Below, piece after piece: positions 44,111-53,156 of a stretch of DNA of 64,000 nt. Below the pieces are notes generated by a model. The model had not been told where the DNA came from. It searched no databases and saw only the letters and a list, made by a program, of their open reading frames with translations. Source of the DNA: Pelagisphaera sp964404745 (lineage in GTDB: Bacteria; Verrucomicrobiota; Verrucomicrobiia; Opitutales; Opitutaceae); NCBI GenBank assembly GCA_964404745.1, contig CAYOLG010000018.1, forward strand, positions 22,525-86,524, written 5' to 3'. Position numbers and translations under genes: made by a program. Numbering within the stretch: position 1 is the stretch's first letter; every line of letters starts with the position of its first letter.

Positions 44111-46390
44111 ATGAAACTTAGAGACCGTATCATCTCGCTCGCCCAGTCTGGGGATTACACCCCTCTAACCAAGAAACAGCTCTCCGACTCTTTCGAACTG
44201 GGCAAACAGGACCGCCGCAAACTAGAGCACGAACTGCGCCTTCTAATCAGCCAAGGTCAGCTAGTCATCATCAAAGACGACCGCTATTGCATCCCAAGAG
44301 ATGTCGATCTCGTCACCGGCGTCATCCGATTTCGACAAAATGGATCCGGATTTGTGATACCTGATGATATCGACTCTGGAAACCACGCCGAACCGATAGA
44401 GGTCGATGCGGCCGATACTGGCGTATCCATGCACGATGACCGCGTCGTAGTTCGATTGTACGAGGCCTTCGAGCAATCGCCAAGACGGCAACACAGAGGG
44501 CGACGGCGTGCCCCAACTCGTTTCCCTGACCGCGCCCGAGGTCGCGTCATTAGAATACAAAAGAGGGCTCGAAAAACTATCGTCGGCAATCTGCAAAAAA
44601 CCCGATTGTTCCACTATGTCGTCCCAGATGACCCTAGGATCGTTCACGACATCTATGTTCCTGACCCCCGGAAAGCCAAAATTTCACCCAAGCCCAAAGT
44701 CGGCAGCAAGGTGATCGTAAAGCTGCACAAATGGGAGCAAAGGCATGTCAATCCAGAGGGTGAAATCATAGAAAACCTGGGCGATACACACGAGCCGCAA
44801 GCGGAGCTCCAATCCATTCTTCACAAATACGATCTGAGCCCGGAATTTCCTCAAAGCGTCGTGAACGAGGCAAAAGGGACCTCCCAGACCGTCCAGGCTT
44901 CGCAGCTAAAGGGGCGCCATGACTTGAGGAACCTGTACACGGTTACCATCGATCCCGATGACGCAAAGGATTTCGACGACGCCCTAACATTAGAGCAATC
45001 GAAAAACGCGTTGCGCATAGGTATCCATATCGCGGATGTAGCTAGCTACGTCACGCCTGGCTCGGCACTCGATAAAGAAGCTCGAGCTCGTGGCAACTCC
45101 ACTTATCTCGTCGGGAAAGTCATTCCTATGCTTCCACACGCCCTATCAAATGGAATATGCAGCCTCGTGGAAGACGAAGACCGGCTTACCAAGTCCGTTT
45201 TCTTGACCTTCTCGCCTGGCGGGAAGTTCAAAGGGGCCTCGTTTGCGAACTCGGTTATTCGGAGCAACAAGCGCCTAACCTACAAGCAAGCCTATACCTT
45301 GCTGTTCAACGACGATATCGAGACTGCAAAAAAGCTGAAACTCCCGCCTGCCCATCAAACGGGATCCACAGGGCGCGCGCTCGCCGAACTACCGGAAAAA
45401 GAGATACGCGGGCTGCAAGCCACACTAAGGAACCTATGGAAAGTCGCTTCCAAACTCCGTTCCGACCGAATGCGATCCGGCAGCTTGGACCTCGACATGA
45501 GCGAAACGAAAATCTTCGTCGACGAAAACGGATACGCGGATCGGCTTGAGAAGGTGGAAAATGACGAAAGCCACCAGTTGATCGAGGAATTCATGCTCGC
45601 CGCCAATGAAGCCGTGGCCAAGGCCATGCGAAGCGCCAACATGCCCTGCATCTATCGGACGCACGACGATCCGGACGAGGACCGTCTGAATGAATTGCGG
45701 GACTACTTGGCTACTTTTGGCGTGACGGTTGCTGACCTCAGCGTTCGTTCCGAAATGATAAAGCTCACCCAATTATTGGATACGCATCCGCAGAGCCATA
45801 TTTTGAAGTCCCAGCTGCTCCGGTCTCTCAAAAAGGCCTGCTATCGATCGACTCCAGATGGCCACTATGGCTTGAACAAGAAGAACTATTGTCATTTCAC
45901 CTCGCCTATTCGGCGCTACTCGGACCTCGCCGTTCATCGAGTATTCGAGCATTATCTTGACAAGATCGAGGGACAGCGAACTCTGGAAGACTGCTCACCT
46001 GGGCGCTACACTATCGCCAGAGCCAACATCCTGGCCGAACATTTGAGCCATACGGAAGTAAACAGCACCGAAGCGGAAAGGGAGTCTGTTAAAGTTAAGC
46101 TTCTCGAATTCTTCGAACGCGAGCTTGAAAAGCCCAGGCGGACGCAATTTACCGCCGTAATCACGGAGGTCCGAAACCATGGCATGTTCATCGAACTTGT
46201 AGAATCGAACGCATTTGGCATGGTCCATATCTCCACGCTAAAAGACGATCTCTACCGTTTAAATGATAGCGGAACCGCTTTCATCGGTAGACGCACTCGA
46301 AAAACCTATCGAGTCGGGCAGAAAGTAAACGTCCTCGTCCATCGAGTGGATCGATTCAAGCGACAGGTCGACTTTCGCATATCCGGCTAA
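44111..46390 (+). CDS. rnr: Ribonuclease R
   Basis: A 759-residue 3'-5' exoribonuclease that degrades structured RNA. It has an N-terminal winged-helix (LTKKQLSDSFEL), two cold-shock domains, the RNB catalytic domain with the Asp cluster VTIDPDDAKDFDDALTLE (about residues 279-296) and the FTSPIRRYSDLAVHR motif, and a C-terminal S1 domain (FTAVITEVRNHGMFIELVE). A short basic block after residue 120 (RRQHRGRRRAP) could aid RNA binding. The downstream DUF5069 gene lies 58 bases away. Confidence 0.95.
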   Translation: MKLRDRIISLAQSGDYTPLTKKQLSDSFELGKQDRRKLEHELRLLISQGQLVIIKDDRYCIPRDVDLVTGVIRFRQNGSGFVIPDDIDSGNHAEPIEVDAADTGVSMHDDRVVVRLYEAFEQSPRRQHRGRRRAPTRFPDRARGRVIRIQKRARKTIVGNLQKTRLFHYVVPDDPRIVHDIYVPDPRKAKISPKPKVGSKVIVKLHKWEQRHVNPEGEIIENLGDTHEPQAELQSILHKYDLSPEFPQSVVNEAKGTSQTVQASQLKGRHDLRNLYTVTIDPDDAKDFDDALTLEQSKNALRIGIHIADVASYVTPGSALDKEARARGNSTYLVGKVIPMLPHALSNGICSLVEDEDRLTKSVFLTFSPGGKFKGASFANSVIRSNKRLTYKQAYTLLFNDDIETAKKLKLPPAHQTGSTGRALAELPEKEIRGLQATLRNLWKVASKLRSDRMRSGSLDLDMSETKIFVDENGYADRLEKVENDESHQLIEEFMLAANEAVAKAMRSANMPCIYRTHDDPDEDRLNELRDYLATFGVTVADLSVRSEMIKLTQLLDTHPQSHILKSQLLRSLKKACYRSTPDGHYGLNKKNYCHFTSPIRRYSDLAVHRVFEHYLDKIEGQRTLEDCSPGRYTIARANILAEHLSHTEVNSTEAERESVKVKLLEFFERELEKPRRTQFTAVITEVRNHGMFIELVESNAFGMVHISTLKDDLYRLNDSGTAFIGRRTRKTYRVGQKVNVLVHRVDRFKRQVDFRISG

Positions 46391-46448
46391 CGCTATCAAA
46401 CAGGATTCTACTCGCAATAAATGTTAACAATCATCAGTTCTCTATCCC

Positions 46449-46991
46449 ATGCAGCACTACAATTACCAAGACGCCTTTAGAGCTTTGTACGAGAAGGCTT
46501 TTGCCCTTTACCAGCAAGGAAACCAGGACAAAAGCGCCTATTTTGACGACACAGAAAAAGCGTTCATCACCCTGAATGGCTGGCGCGAACAGGACTTTTA
46601 CGACTACGCAGAAGATGCCGTACTCGATGATGCCCCCTCCTACGAGATCGCCCAATCGATCGAGCAAGTTAGACGCGACTACTTCTTGCACATTCAGTCG
46701 TCGATACCGTCCTCAAACCGAATCTCCTCGGCGGACCTTCCAGCCAAAAGCGACGACATCGACGGAATCACTTGGCTACCCCGAATTCTGCCAAAGGCGC
46801 GGGGAAAGCTTTTGGGAGAATTGCCCGACGAAATCATGTACTGCTGCGGTGGCGACCGGAACTTTCTGACCTCCCACGATATTCATCCTGCCGAATTCCT
46901 CCGTGTCGTCTGGGCAAACATGGATGATGACCAAGCTATCGTCGAATTTGTCAAACGTCGATCTGCCGAAACGACTAAGGCCGCCGTATAA
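46449..46991 (+). CDS. DUF5069-domain protein
   Basis: A 180-residue soluble protein. The C-terminal half, DGITWLPRILPKARGKLLGE followed by CCGGDRNFLTSHDIHPAEF, matches the DUF5069 family found in Verrucomicrobiota and Planctomycetota; the N-terminal half is an acidic helical region (YDYAEDAVLDDAPSYEIAQS). Role unknown. It follows rnr on the same strand and could be cotranscribed. Confidence 0.8.
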   Translation: MQHYNYQDAFRALYEKAFALYQQGNQDKSAYFDDTEKAFITLNGWREQDFYDYAEDAVLDDAPSYEIAQSIEQVRRDYFLHIQSSIPSSNRISSADLPAKSDDIDGITWLPRILPKARGKLLGELPDEIMYCCGGDRNFLTSHDIHPAEFLRVVWANMDDDQAIVEFVKRRSAETTKAAV

Positions 46992-47264
46992 CCGGGGGGC
47001 AGTTGGGCTGAGATCTATTTTGGCAGCGACCGATATCCGAGCGACCATTGGCGGCTTTCATCTGCAGGCGCGCGGGAGCCCAACGCTACCCAGTTCAAAC
47101 ATTTCTTAACTACCTATCGATTCTTTGGTAGATGATCGGCTTGGCTGTCCCTCGTCAGCCGATCCAATGGCACATCAAGCAATCGGCTGACTTGAGACAG
47201 TCAGCCCTTCCAATTGAAATGATGCGAACTTGGATTTTACGGCGCATCCATCTTTGGGAGACGG

Positions 47265-47356
47265 GGCCGAAACGGGTTTCAGCAAGGCGACTTGACGCCA
47301 GCTCGGGTCAGCGGCCCATGTGCCAAAAAGCAACGCCACTGAAGCCCGTTTCGGCC
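47265..47356. repeat. 18-bp inverted repeat with 56-base centre between convergent genes
   Basis: GGCCGAAACGGGTTTCAG (47265-47282) and its reverse complement with one mismatch (47339-47356) bracket a 56-base centre, in the 398-bp gap 46992-47389 between the convergent DUF5069 and htrA genes. Smaller pairs (GGCTGAC/GTCAGCC near 47186-47207) lie beside it. I see no gene in the gap. It may be a compound REP-type element, a structured RNA, or a barrier between converging transcripts. Confidence 0.55.
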
Positions 47357-47389
47357 TCCGCCATTTACTCATTTTTTTAGCGGATGGCA

Positions 47390-48838
47390 TCACTCCACAT
47401 CGATTGCCATATATCGATAAAAGCCATCGATGTAGACAAATAGAGCGACTTTCTCGCCGGACTCCAGCAGCTTCTTAGCCTCTGCGACCGTATAAACCGG
47501 TTCGTCCTTTATCTTCTCGATCACCATTCCCGCCATCAGCTGCCTAGCGTAGCGACTATCTAGCGACACGCTGGTAATCACCAATCCGTTCTCTACCTTT
47601 TCGTCTATCTGGAATTGCCGACGAAGATCATCCGACAGCGGCTCCGCCTCCACTCCATCCAAGAGCTCGTTGGTCTGGCTGCCAATGATGAATCGACCAT
47701 CTGTTCTTCGTTCTACAAGCTTGGCTTCCGTCTTGAAGTATTTTTCATCCCGGTAGACAGTAAGATCTACAGTGCTTTCTGGAGCTTTGGACGCTATCTT
47801 CAGTCGCAAATCCGTAGCCGACTCCACTTCTTCGTCGTCTACTTTAACCAGAACATCACCAGCCTGCAGTCCAGCGTCTTCGGCCGGCGAGCCCGGAGAA
47901 ACCCCATTCACCAGAGCTCCCCTAGCGTCTCCAAGCCCCATCGCCTCTACCAAGTCCTTATCTAAATCCTGAATACCGACTCCTAGAAAGCCTCGCGAAA
48001 CCGCTCCATCTTCGACCAAACTCACCATAACGCTGTGGGCGAGGACCGTTGGAATAGCGAACCCGATTCCGATGTTGCCCGTACTTCTTCCATCAGTGAG
48101 GATCATTGTATTGATACCGATCAAGCGGCCTTCTGCGTCAACCAATGCTCCACCGGAATTGCCTTGGTTTATAGACGCATCCGTTTGAATGAAATCCTCG
48201 AATCCATCCCGGATCATATTCAAATCATTCCTACCCTTAGCCGACACGATCCCCATGGTTACCGTCTGTCCAACACCCAACGGATTCCCTATAGCGAAAA
48301 CGACATCGCCCACTTCGATCTGCTCGCTATCGGCCATAATCGCGAACGGAAATGACTCATCACCTTCCACTTTCAATACCGCCAAGTCGGTTTGAGGGTC
48401 CGTTCCGATAACTTTGGCATCCAGCGAACGGCCATCTTGAAAACTTACGACCACTTCACTTGCGTTTTCAACCACGTGATTGTTTGTCAGGATGTATCCG
48501 CTTTCCGAGACGACGACGCCGCTCCCCTGACCTTCGATTTCCCTCTGCCTTGGCATACCCTCTCCAAAGAAACGCCAAAATGGGTGATCATCGGGAAGCC
48601 GCCCTTGTGTATCGAATACACGAGTGGATGAGATATTGACGACAGCTGGGCGAATCTTGGCCAAAGATTGGGAGTAGCTCACCACCCCGCCATTCAGCTC
48701 TCTGTCTAAAGGCGTTTCGTCGATGACAACTTCATCCTTTATCGAGTCTTCGGCTAATAGGCCTATCGTTGCGAATGCCGCGAATACGGCTATTGAGATC
48801 CCCCGTAGGGTTTTCGTGAATTTCAATTCGTTTTCCAT
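47390..48838 (-). CDS. Do-family periplasmic serine protease (DegP/HtrA-like)
   Basis: A 482-residue envelope protease. The signal anchor is IAVFAAFATIGLLA; the catalytic triad is visible as His in LTNNHVVENA, Asp in TDLAVLKVEG and Ser in NQGNSGGALVD. Two C-terminal PDZ regions follow (FLGVGIQDLDKDL; a more divergent second). The ATG at 48838 is chosen over an upstream in-frame ATG at 48898, whose 20 extra residues do not resemble a leader. Downstream of lpxD, bamA and skp, it fits outer-membrane protein quality control. Confidence 0.93.
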   Translation of the reverse strand: MENELKFTKTLRGISIAVFAAFATIGLLAEDSIKDEVVIDETPLDRELNGGVVSYSQSLAKIRPAVVNISSTRVFDTQGRLPDDHPFWRFFGEGMPRQREIEGQGSGVVVSESGYILTNNHVVENASEVVVSFQDGRSLDAKVIGTDPQTDLAVLKVEGDESFPFAIMADSEQIEVGDVVFAIGNPLGVGQTVTMGIVSAKGRNDLNMIRDGFEDFIQTDASINQGNSGGALVDAEGRLIGINTMILTDGRSTGNIGIGFAIPTVLAHSVMVSLVEDGAVSRGFLGVGIQDLDKDLVEAMGLGDARGALVNGVSPGSPAEDAGLQAGDVLVKVDDEEVESATDLRLKIASKAPESTVDLTVYRDEKYFKTEAKLVERRTDGRFIIGSQTNELLDGVEAEPLSDDLRRQFQIDEKVENGLVITSVSLDSRYARQLMAGMVIEKIKDEPVYTVAEAKKLLESGEKVALFVYIDGFYRYMAIDVE

Positions 48839-48899
48839 TGATTGGGATTCTGACACAATTAGGAGCAAGAGGTTTCCGTAGACATAGCTATATTGCAAT

Positions 48900-49952
48900 T
48901 CAAGATGGCTTACCCAACTGAGACTCCAATCTCCTCACTCGTTGAAACAGCTCGGGCAGCTTTCGCTGCACAACCGTTATTCGCTGATAAGCATTCAGCG
49001 GGATTGCCGGCGTACCACCAGAAACGCTTTTGGCTGGCAGGTCGGTAAACGCTGCCGAGCAACCAGCCAATTTCGCTCCCTGGCCAATCGTCAAATGACC
49101 TGAGGCTCCCGCACGACCCCCAAATACGACAAAATCCTCGATCGTCGTGCTGCCCGCGATACCGACTTGGGCACAGAGGATGCAATGCTTTCCGATCTTT
49201 ACATTGTGACCTACCTGGACGTGGTTGTCTATTTTCGTCCCTTCGCCAACGCGGGTAGGTCCAAAGCGTCCTCGATCGATCGCCGAATTAGCTCCGATCT
49301 CGACATCCGACTCGATCTCCACCCATCCGATCTGCGGCTCTTTTTCGTGGCGTTCCCCATTGAATTCAAAACCAAACCCGTCAGCTCCAATGACAACCCC
49401 AGCATGAATGCGAACCCGATCACCTATTTTCGAATCTCGCATGATGCTCGAATTGGCAGATAGCCAGCAATTGTCTCCTATAGCTGAAGCGTCCTCAATC
49501 ACGCAACCCGGATCGATTCTTGTATTGGCTCCAATCCGGACTTTGTCGCCAATGAAGCAAAAAGGGCCGACATATGCTGATTCATGAACGACGGCCGAAT
49601 CGGCAACCATAGCCGACGAGTGAATTCCTCCCGGTTTACGAGGCCACATCGATCTGGCAACGGTTTCACACGCCCTGGCAAGCATTAAGCTCGGATGTTC
49701 GACCTTCAGAAATAGCTGACCCTCTTTGGGCCCCAACTGGCAATCTTTCGGAACGTAAACCACCGATGCCTGAGTTTCCTTAAGATCACGCTCATACTTA
49801 GCCCCGCTCATAAACGACAAATCCCCGGCGCTAGCTTCCTTAAGGGTAGCGATCCCTGCCAAAGTCGCGCCCGAATAGGACCCTATCGACTCAATGACGT
49901 CGGCATCGCTCTTGATCCCGTCTAAGCTCAGCTCAACTCGTATCGTTTCCAT
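48900..49952 (-). CDS. lpxD: UDP-3-O-acylglucosamine N-acyltransferase
   Basis: A 350-residue left-handed beta-helix acyltransferase that adds the second acyl chain in lipid A synthesis. The N-terminal uridine-binding domain (LKEASAGDLSFMSGAKYERD) precedes many hexapeptide repeats; the catalytic His is in VQVGHNVKIG. C-terminal helix ends with KLPELFQRVRRLE. Position after bamA-skp is the classic arrangement; lpxA and fabZ do not follow here. Confidence 0.95.
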   Translation of the reverse strand: METIRVELSLDGIKSDADVIESIGSYSGATLAGIATLKEASAGDLSFMSGAKYERDLKETQASVVYVPKDCQLGPKEGQLFLKVEHPSLMLARACETVARSMWPRKPGGIHSSAMVADSAVVHESAYVGPFCFIGDKVRIGANTRIDPGCVIEDASAIGDNCWLSANSSIMRDSKIGDRVRIHAGVVIGADGFGFEFNGERHEKEPQIGWVEIESDVEIGANSAIDRGRFGPTRVGEGTKIDNHVQVGHNVKIGKHCILCAQVGIAGSTTIEDFVVFGGRAGASGHLTIGQGAKLAGCSAAFTDLPAKSVSGGTPAIPLNAYQRITVVQRKLPELFQRVRRLESQLGKPS

Positions 49953-50000
49953 CGGACAGCGAAGATAGGCGACCCGCTCTTATACCATCTGCTAAAAACG

Positions 50001-50029
50001 AAAACCCTGCCATCTTCCGGCAGGGTTTT
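50001..50029. terminator. Strong hairpin terminator between skp and lpxD
   Basis: An 11-bp perfect stem AAAACCCTGCC/GGCAGGGTTTT with a 7-base loop lies 20 bases downstream of the skp stop. The A/T-rich foot gives a U-tract in either direction. On the minus strand it should end the bamA-skp transcript, leaving lpxD to partial readthrough or its own promoter. Confidence 0.85.
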
Positions 50030-50048
50030 CAAGAAATAGAAAAGAGGG

Positions 50049-50654
50049 TTATTCCGCTGCCGCTTCTTCAGCGGGAGGAGCATCTGCGTTGATGCGGTTG
50101 ATAACCTCTTGGGTGATGTCGATGGACTCATCGAAAGAAATCACGGACGGCATGCCGTTTTGAGAAATGCCCGAGGTATCGAGTACGATAGACGCGCCGC
50201 GCTCCTTGGAAACTTCGGTGACAACTTCCATGATCTCCTTGGTGAAGAGGCTCATCTGCGTACCTTGCCGGGCGGCTAACTGGCGCTGCACGTTCTCAGC
50301 AAACTGCCTAAGCTCATTCTGCTTTTGAGCAATCTCCTGGTATTTGATTCGAGCATCCTCTTTCGCGTCATTGCGCGCTTCTTCCGTGAGTATGTCGCTA
50401 TTCGCTTGCTCAACCAGCTCCTGGTACTCCTGTTCGAGAGCCTTTCCTTCCTCGTTTATCGTGGCGACGCGCGCTTGTGCCTGCTGCTGAGAACCTTGGA
50501 TCTCCTTCATGAACTCCTGAACCTTGTAGTAGCGTTCGGCCGCATCATTAACGCTGATCGTGATAATCACGGTTTCAGCGCTAGCTGATACAGTTCCGAA
50601 GCCCGCTGCGAACATCAGAGCTATAAAAGAGGTGATGAATTTTATTGCTTTCAT
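50049..50654 (-). CDS. skp: OmpH/Skp-family periplasmic chaperone
   Basis: A 201-residue protein with a signal peptide (FITSFIALMFAAGFGTVSASA) and a long charged helical coiled coil (EFMKEIQGSQQQAQARV through LRQFAENVQRQLAARQ), ending in a small beta domain and an acidic Ala/Glu tail (PPAEEAAAE). Skp trimers hold unfolded outer-membrane proteins on the way to BamA, encoded immediately upstream. ATG 50654 is preferred because an upstream frame start would touch the bamA stop and spoil the signal peptide. Confidence 0.92.
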   Translation of the reverse strand: MKAIKFITSFIALMFAAGFGTVSASAETVIITISVNDAAERYYKVQEFMKEIQGSQQQAQARVATINEEGKALEQEYQELVEQANSDILTEEARNDAKEDARIKYQEIAQKQNELRQFAENVQRQLAARQGTQMSLFTKEIMEVVTEVSKERGASIVLDTSGISQNGMPSVISFDESIDITQEVINRINADAPPAEEAAAE

Positions 50655-50684
50655 AGGGAATTTAAAAATCTGGGGACCTACCAA

Positions 50685-53156
50685 CTATAATCTTCCTCCA
50701 AATGTAAAGTTGAATTGAGCCCCTTGGTTATTTCCGCCGAATATCGGATCGCCAGAAGTCGTTAACGGAATCGCGTAGTCCAGTCTTAGCGGTGTACCCA
50801 TTACGGATATCCGAATGCCGACTCCTACGTTATCGTTCCACCCACTATTGTTCCAGCCTAGCAAGACTGGTTCTCCGAGGAATTCTCCAAAAGCCTTAAC
50901 GCGGTCAAGGCTAAAGTCTCCGGCCGCCTTATTGACAAAACCGCCATCATAGAAAATGGCCCCGTGGAAACCTTCGGTAAACCCGATGGTGTACTCCGCG
51001 CTAAACATGCCGTAGGTCTTGCCACCGATTTCGAAGGGACGGCGCCCCAAGCCGGAATCCGCTAAAGCGGGATCGAGAGGAACTAGGCCTGACTTTGGAG
51101 AAACGTCCCTGAACTCGAATCCACGCAAAGTGTTGGGCCCTCCCAAGTAAAAGCGTTCTTCGATAGGAACGAAATCGCTGTCGCCCCCTTCCTTAACTAC
51201 GCCAGCCCGAATCAGGAATCCGATTGTCTGCGAATGCCAAGTGGAGATTGGGAAGTGGATCAGGCTGCGGCTTTCTATCTTGTTATACTGGAAGTTGCCT
51301 CCCAAAGGGCCCCCAGCCGTGGTCAGATCCAACTCCAAGCGAGAACCGCGAAACGTATTTATTATGCGGTCCCGGCGATCCCGTAATAACAGCAGGTTGA
51401 CGCTAGAAATCTGTCCGTTGCTTTGCTCCAGCTGCTCGCGCTCCACATCGCCCAATTCGCGAGCGAAATTGTCGAAACCGAACTCGACCAGCGAATAGGA
51501 AAGACGGGCCTCGATAAGCTCGATCAAGCGTTTACGAATATAAACGTCGAATCCTTTCTGCTCGACGTCATACAAGCGAGTCAAGCCGCTGGTCGTATTG
51601 AACAGGGTAAAGCCCGCCGCCAAACGCTTCTCGAAAAGCCAAGGCTCCTCGAAAGCGAGCGTAATCTGCGACGAAAGGGACCCAATTTGAGCTCTCAGGC
51701 GGAACTTCTGCCCATCCCCTTGGAACGCCCCTCTCCAATTGAAGATGTCGAAATTCGACTGCGTCAGCTCGACGAAAAAGGTCCCCTTTTCCAATGAACT
51801 GAATCCCGCCCCAAAAGAGAAATTTCCCGTACGCCCCTCTCGGAAAGTGATTCTAAGATCGCGACGACCCGGTATTTGCGTCGTTTGCGGCGTGACATTC
51901 ACATCATCGAAGTAACGTGTATTCTCTAGACGCATACGCGAAGCGTCCATACGAACGCTATCGAATGTGCTACCCGGTCCCAATGCCAACTCCCGGATGA
52001 CGACGGTGCTTTTGGTTTTGGTATTCCCTTCGATCTCGATCGACTCGACCTGGAACTTTTCACTCTCGTAAATCTGGTAGACGATATCGATATTCCCCGT
52101 GGTTACATTAGGCACTCGAGTCAAACGAACGCGTGATTCCATGTATCCAAATTGGCCATAAAAGTCCTCGATGCGTTCCAAGTCCTCGTCCAGTCGCTCC
52201 GGACGGTAGCGGTCTCCGGGCTTAACGCGCAGCATCAGTCTCAGGATATCGTCCTTGTAAAGCTCGTTACCCTCGAAATCGATGCTGCCGACCTTGTATT
52301 CCTTGCCCTCGTCGACAGCGATATCGATCACCATCTTCCGATTGGTCGGATAAGAGAAGCGCACCTTGGCCGGATCGATATCGATATCAAGGTGGCCTTC
52401 CTCAACATATAGATCCTTCAACTTCTCCAGATCGTCATCGAACTGGTCCGCGTCAAATCGGCCCGAACCTGTGAAGAGCGAAAAGATACCCCGCTTCTTG
52501 GTTTTGATATTACGGCGAAGCTTGCGGCTCCTTATGTTCTCGTTTCCCGTGAACTTGACCTGGCTGATCTTGTATTTGCCCCCTTCGCGAATCTTGTAAA
52601 TCACATTCCCGAAACCGGTAGCCGGATTGCGGTCGATTTCATACTCGATGCGAGCCTGGGAAAAACCGCGCTTGAGGTAGAACTCTTCGATAGCCTGAGC
52701 GCCTTCTTTAACCCGACGCTCATTCAAAATCTGGTTAGGCAAGATCGTTACCTCGCTTTCCAGCCGACGGTCGCGAATCCGCTCGTTGCCGTCGAAACTA
52801 ATAGAGGCGATGCGGAATTTGGGCCTAATGTCGAAAAACAAGTCTACCTCATCAGCCCCAACTGGCTGCAAGCGCACTTCAATATGCTCGAAGAGCTGAG
52901 TTCGGTAAAGCGTCCTGATATCACGATCGATGGCTATCGCGTCGTAAGGTTCACCTTCCCTAAGGGACATGTTCGCTCGCGCCACCTCTTCATTGACATT
53001 GGAGAGACCGGTGAAGTTGACAATCAGCTTGCGGATCGTGGGCGGCTCGGCCCTCTCCGGAGAACTCCCCACTTGCGCGGAAGCAAATGGGAGGCAGACG
53101 AGCGCCAGAAGTGCGAGCCACGCGCATCTCAAGTGGCTATTCCATGAAATTTTCAA
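50685..53156 (-). CDS. bamA: Outer membrane protein assembly factor BamA
   Basis: An 823-residue Omp85 protein. A signal peptide (ending PFASAQ) is followed by five POTRA repeats (about residues 35-430; e.g. IRKLIVNFTGLSNVNEE, IASISFDGNERIRDR, VGSIDFEGNELYKDD) and a C-terminal 16-stranded barrel with LGGPNTLRGFEFRD, the conserved VRGF-type lid loop motif. The last strand ends FNFTFGGRL. It inserts barrels into the outer membrane. The start overlaps the dnaB stop by 20 bases, so replication and envelope genes are physically coupled. Confidence 0.96.
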   Translation of the reverse strand: MKISWNSHLRCAWLALLALVCLPFASAQVGSSPERAEPPTIRKLIVNFTGLSNVNEEVARANMSLREGEPYDAIAIDRDIRTLYRTQLFEHIEVRLQPVGADEVDLFFDIRPKFRIASISFDGNERIRDRRLESEVTILPNQILNERRVKEGAQAIEEFYLKRGFSQARIEYEIDRNPATGFGNVIYKIREGGKYKISQVKFTGNENIRSRKLRRNIKTKKRGIFSLFTGSGRFDADQFDDDLEKLKDLYVEEGHLDIDIDPAKVRFSYPTNRKMVIDIAVDEGKEYKVGSIDFEGNELYKDDILRLMLRVKPGDRYRPERLDEDLERIEDFYGQFGYMESRVRLTRVPNVTTGNIDIVYQIYESEKFQVESIEIEGNTKTKSTVVIRELALGPGSTFDSVRMDASRMRLENTRYFDDVNVTPQTTQIPGRRDLRITFREGRTGNFSFGAGFSSLEKGTFFVELTQSNFDIFNWRGAFQGDGQKFRLRAQIGSLSSQITLAFEEPWLFEKRLAAGFTLFNTTSGLTRLYDVEQKGFDVYIRKRLIELIEARLSYSLVEFGFDNFARELGDVEREQLEQSNGQISSVNLLLLRDRRDRIINTFRGSRLELDLTTAGGPLGGNFQYNKIESRSLIHFPISTWHSQTIGFLIRAGVVKEGGDSDFVPIEERFYLGGPNTLRGFEFRDVSPKSGLVPLDPALADSGLGRRPFEIGGKTYGMFSAEYTIGFTEGFHGAIFYDGGFVNKAAGDFSLDRVKAFGEFLGEPVLLGWNNSGWNDNVGVGIRISVMGTPLRLDYAIPLTTSGDPIFGGNNQGAQFNFTFGGRL

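Noticed and set aside
46992..47109. Small ORF after the DUF5069 gene
   Set aside because: The apparent frame overlaps the DUF5069 gene out of phase and has no coding character of its own.
53137..53156. dnaB-bamA overlap as a frameshift error
   Set aside because: Both genes have intact ends and the 20-base overlap is normal for closely packed genes.
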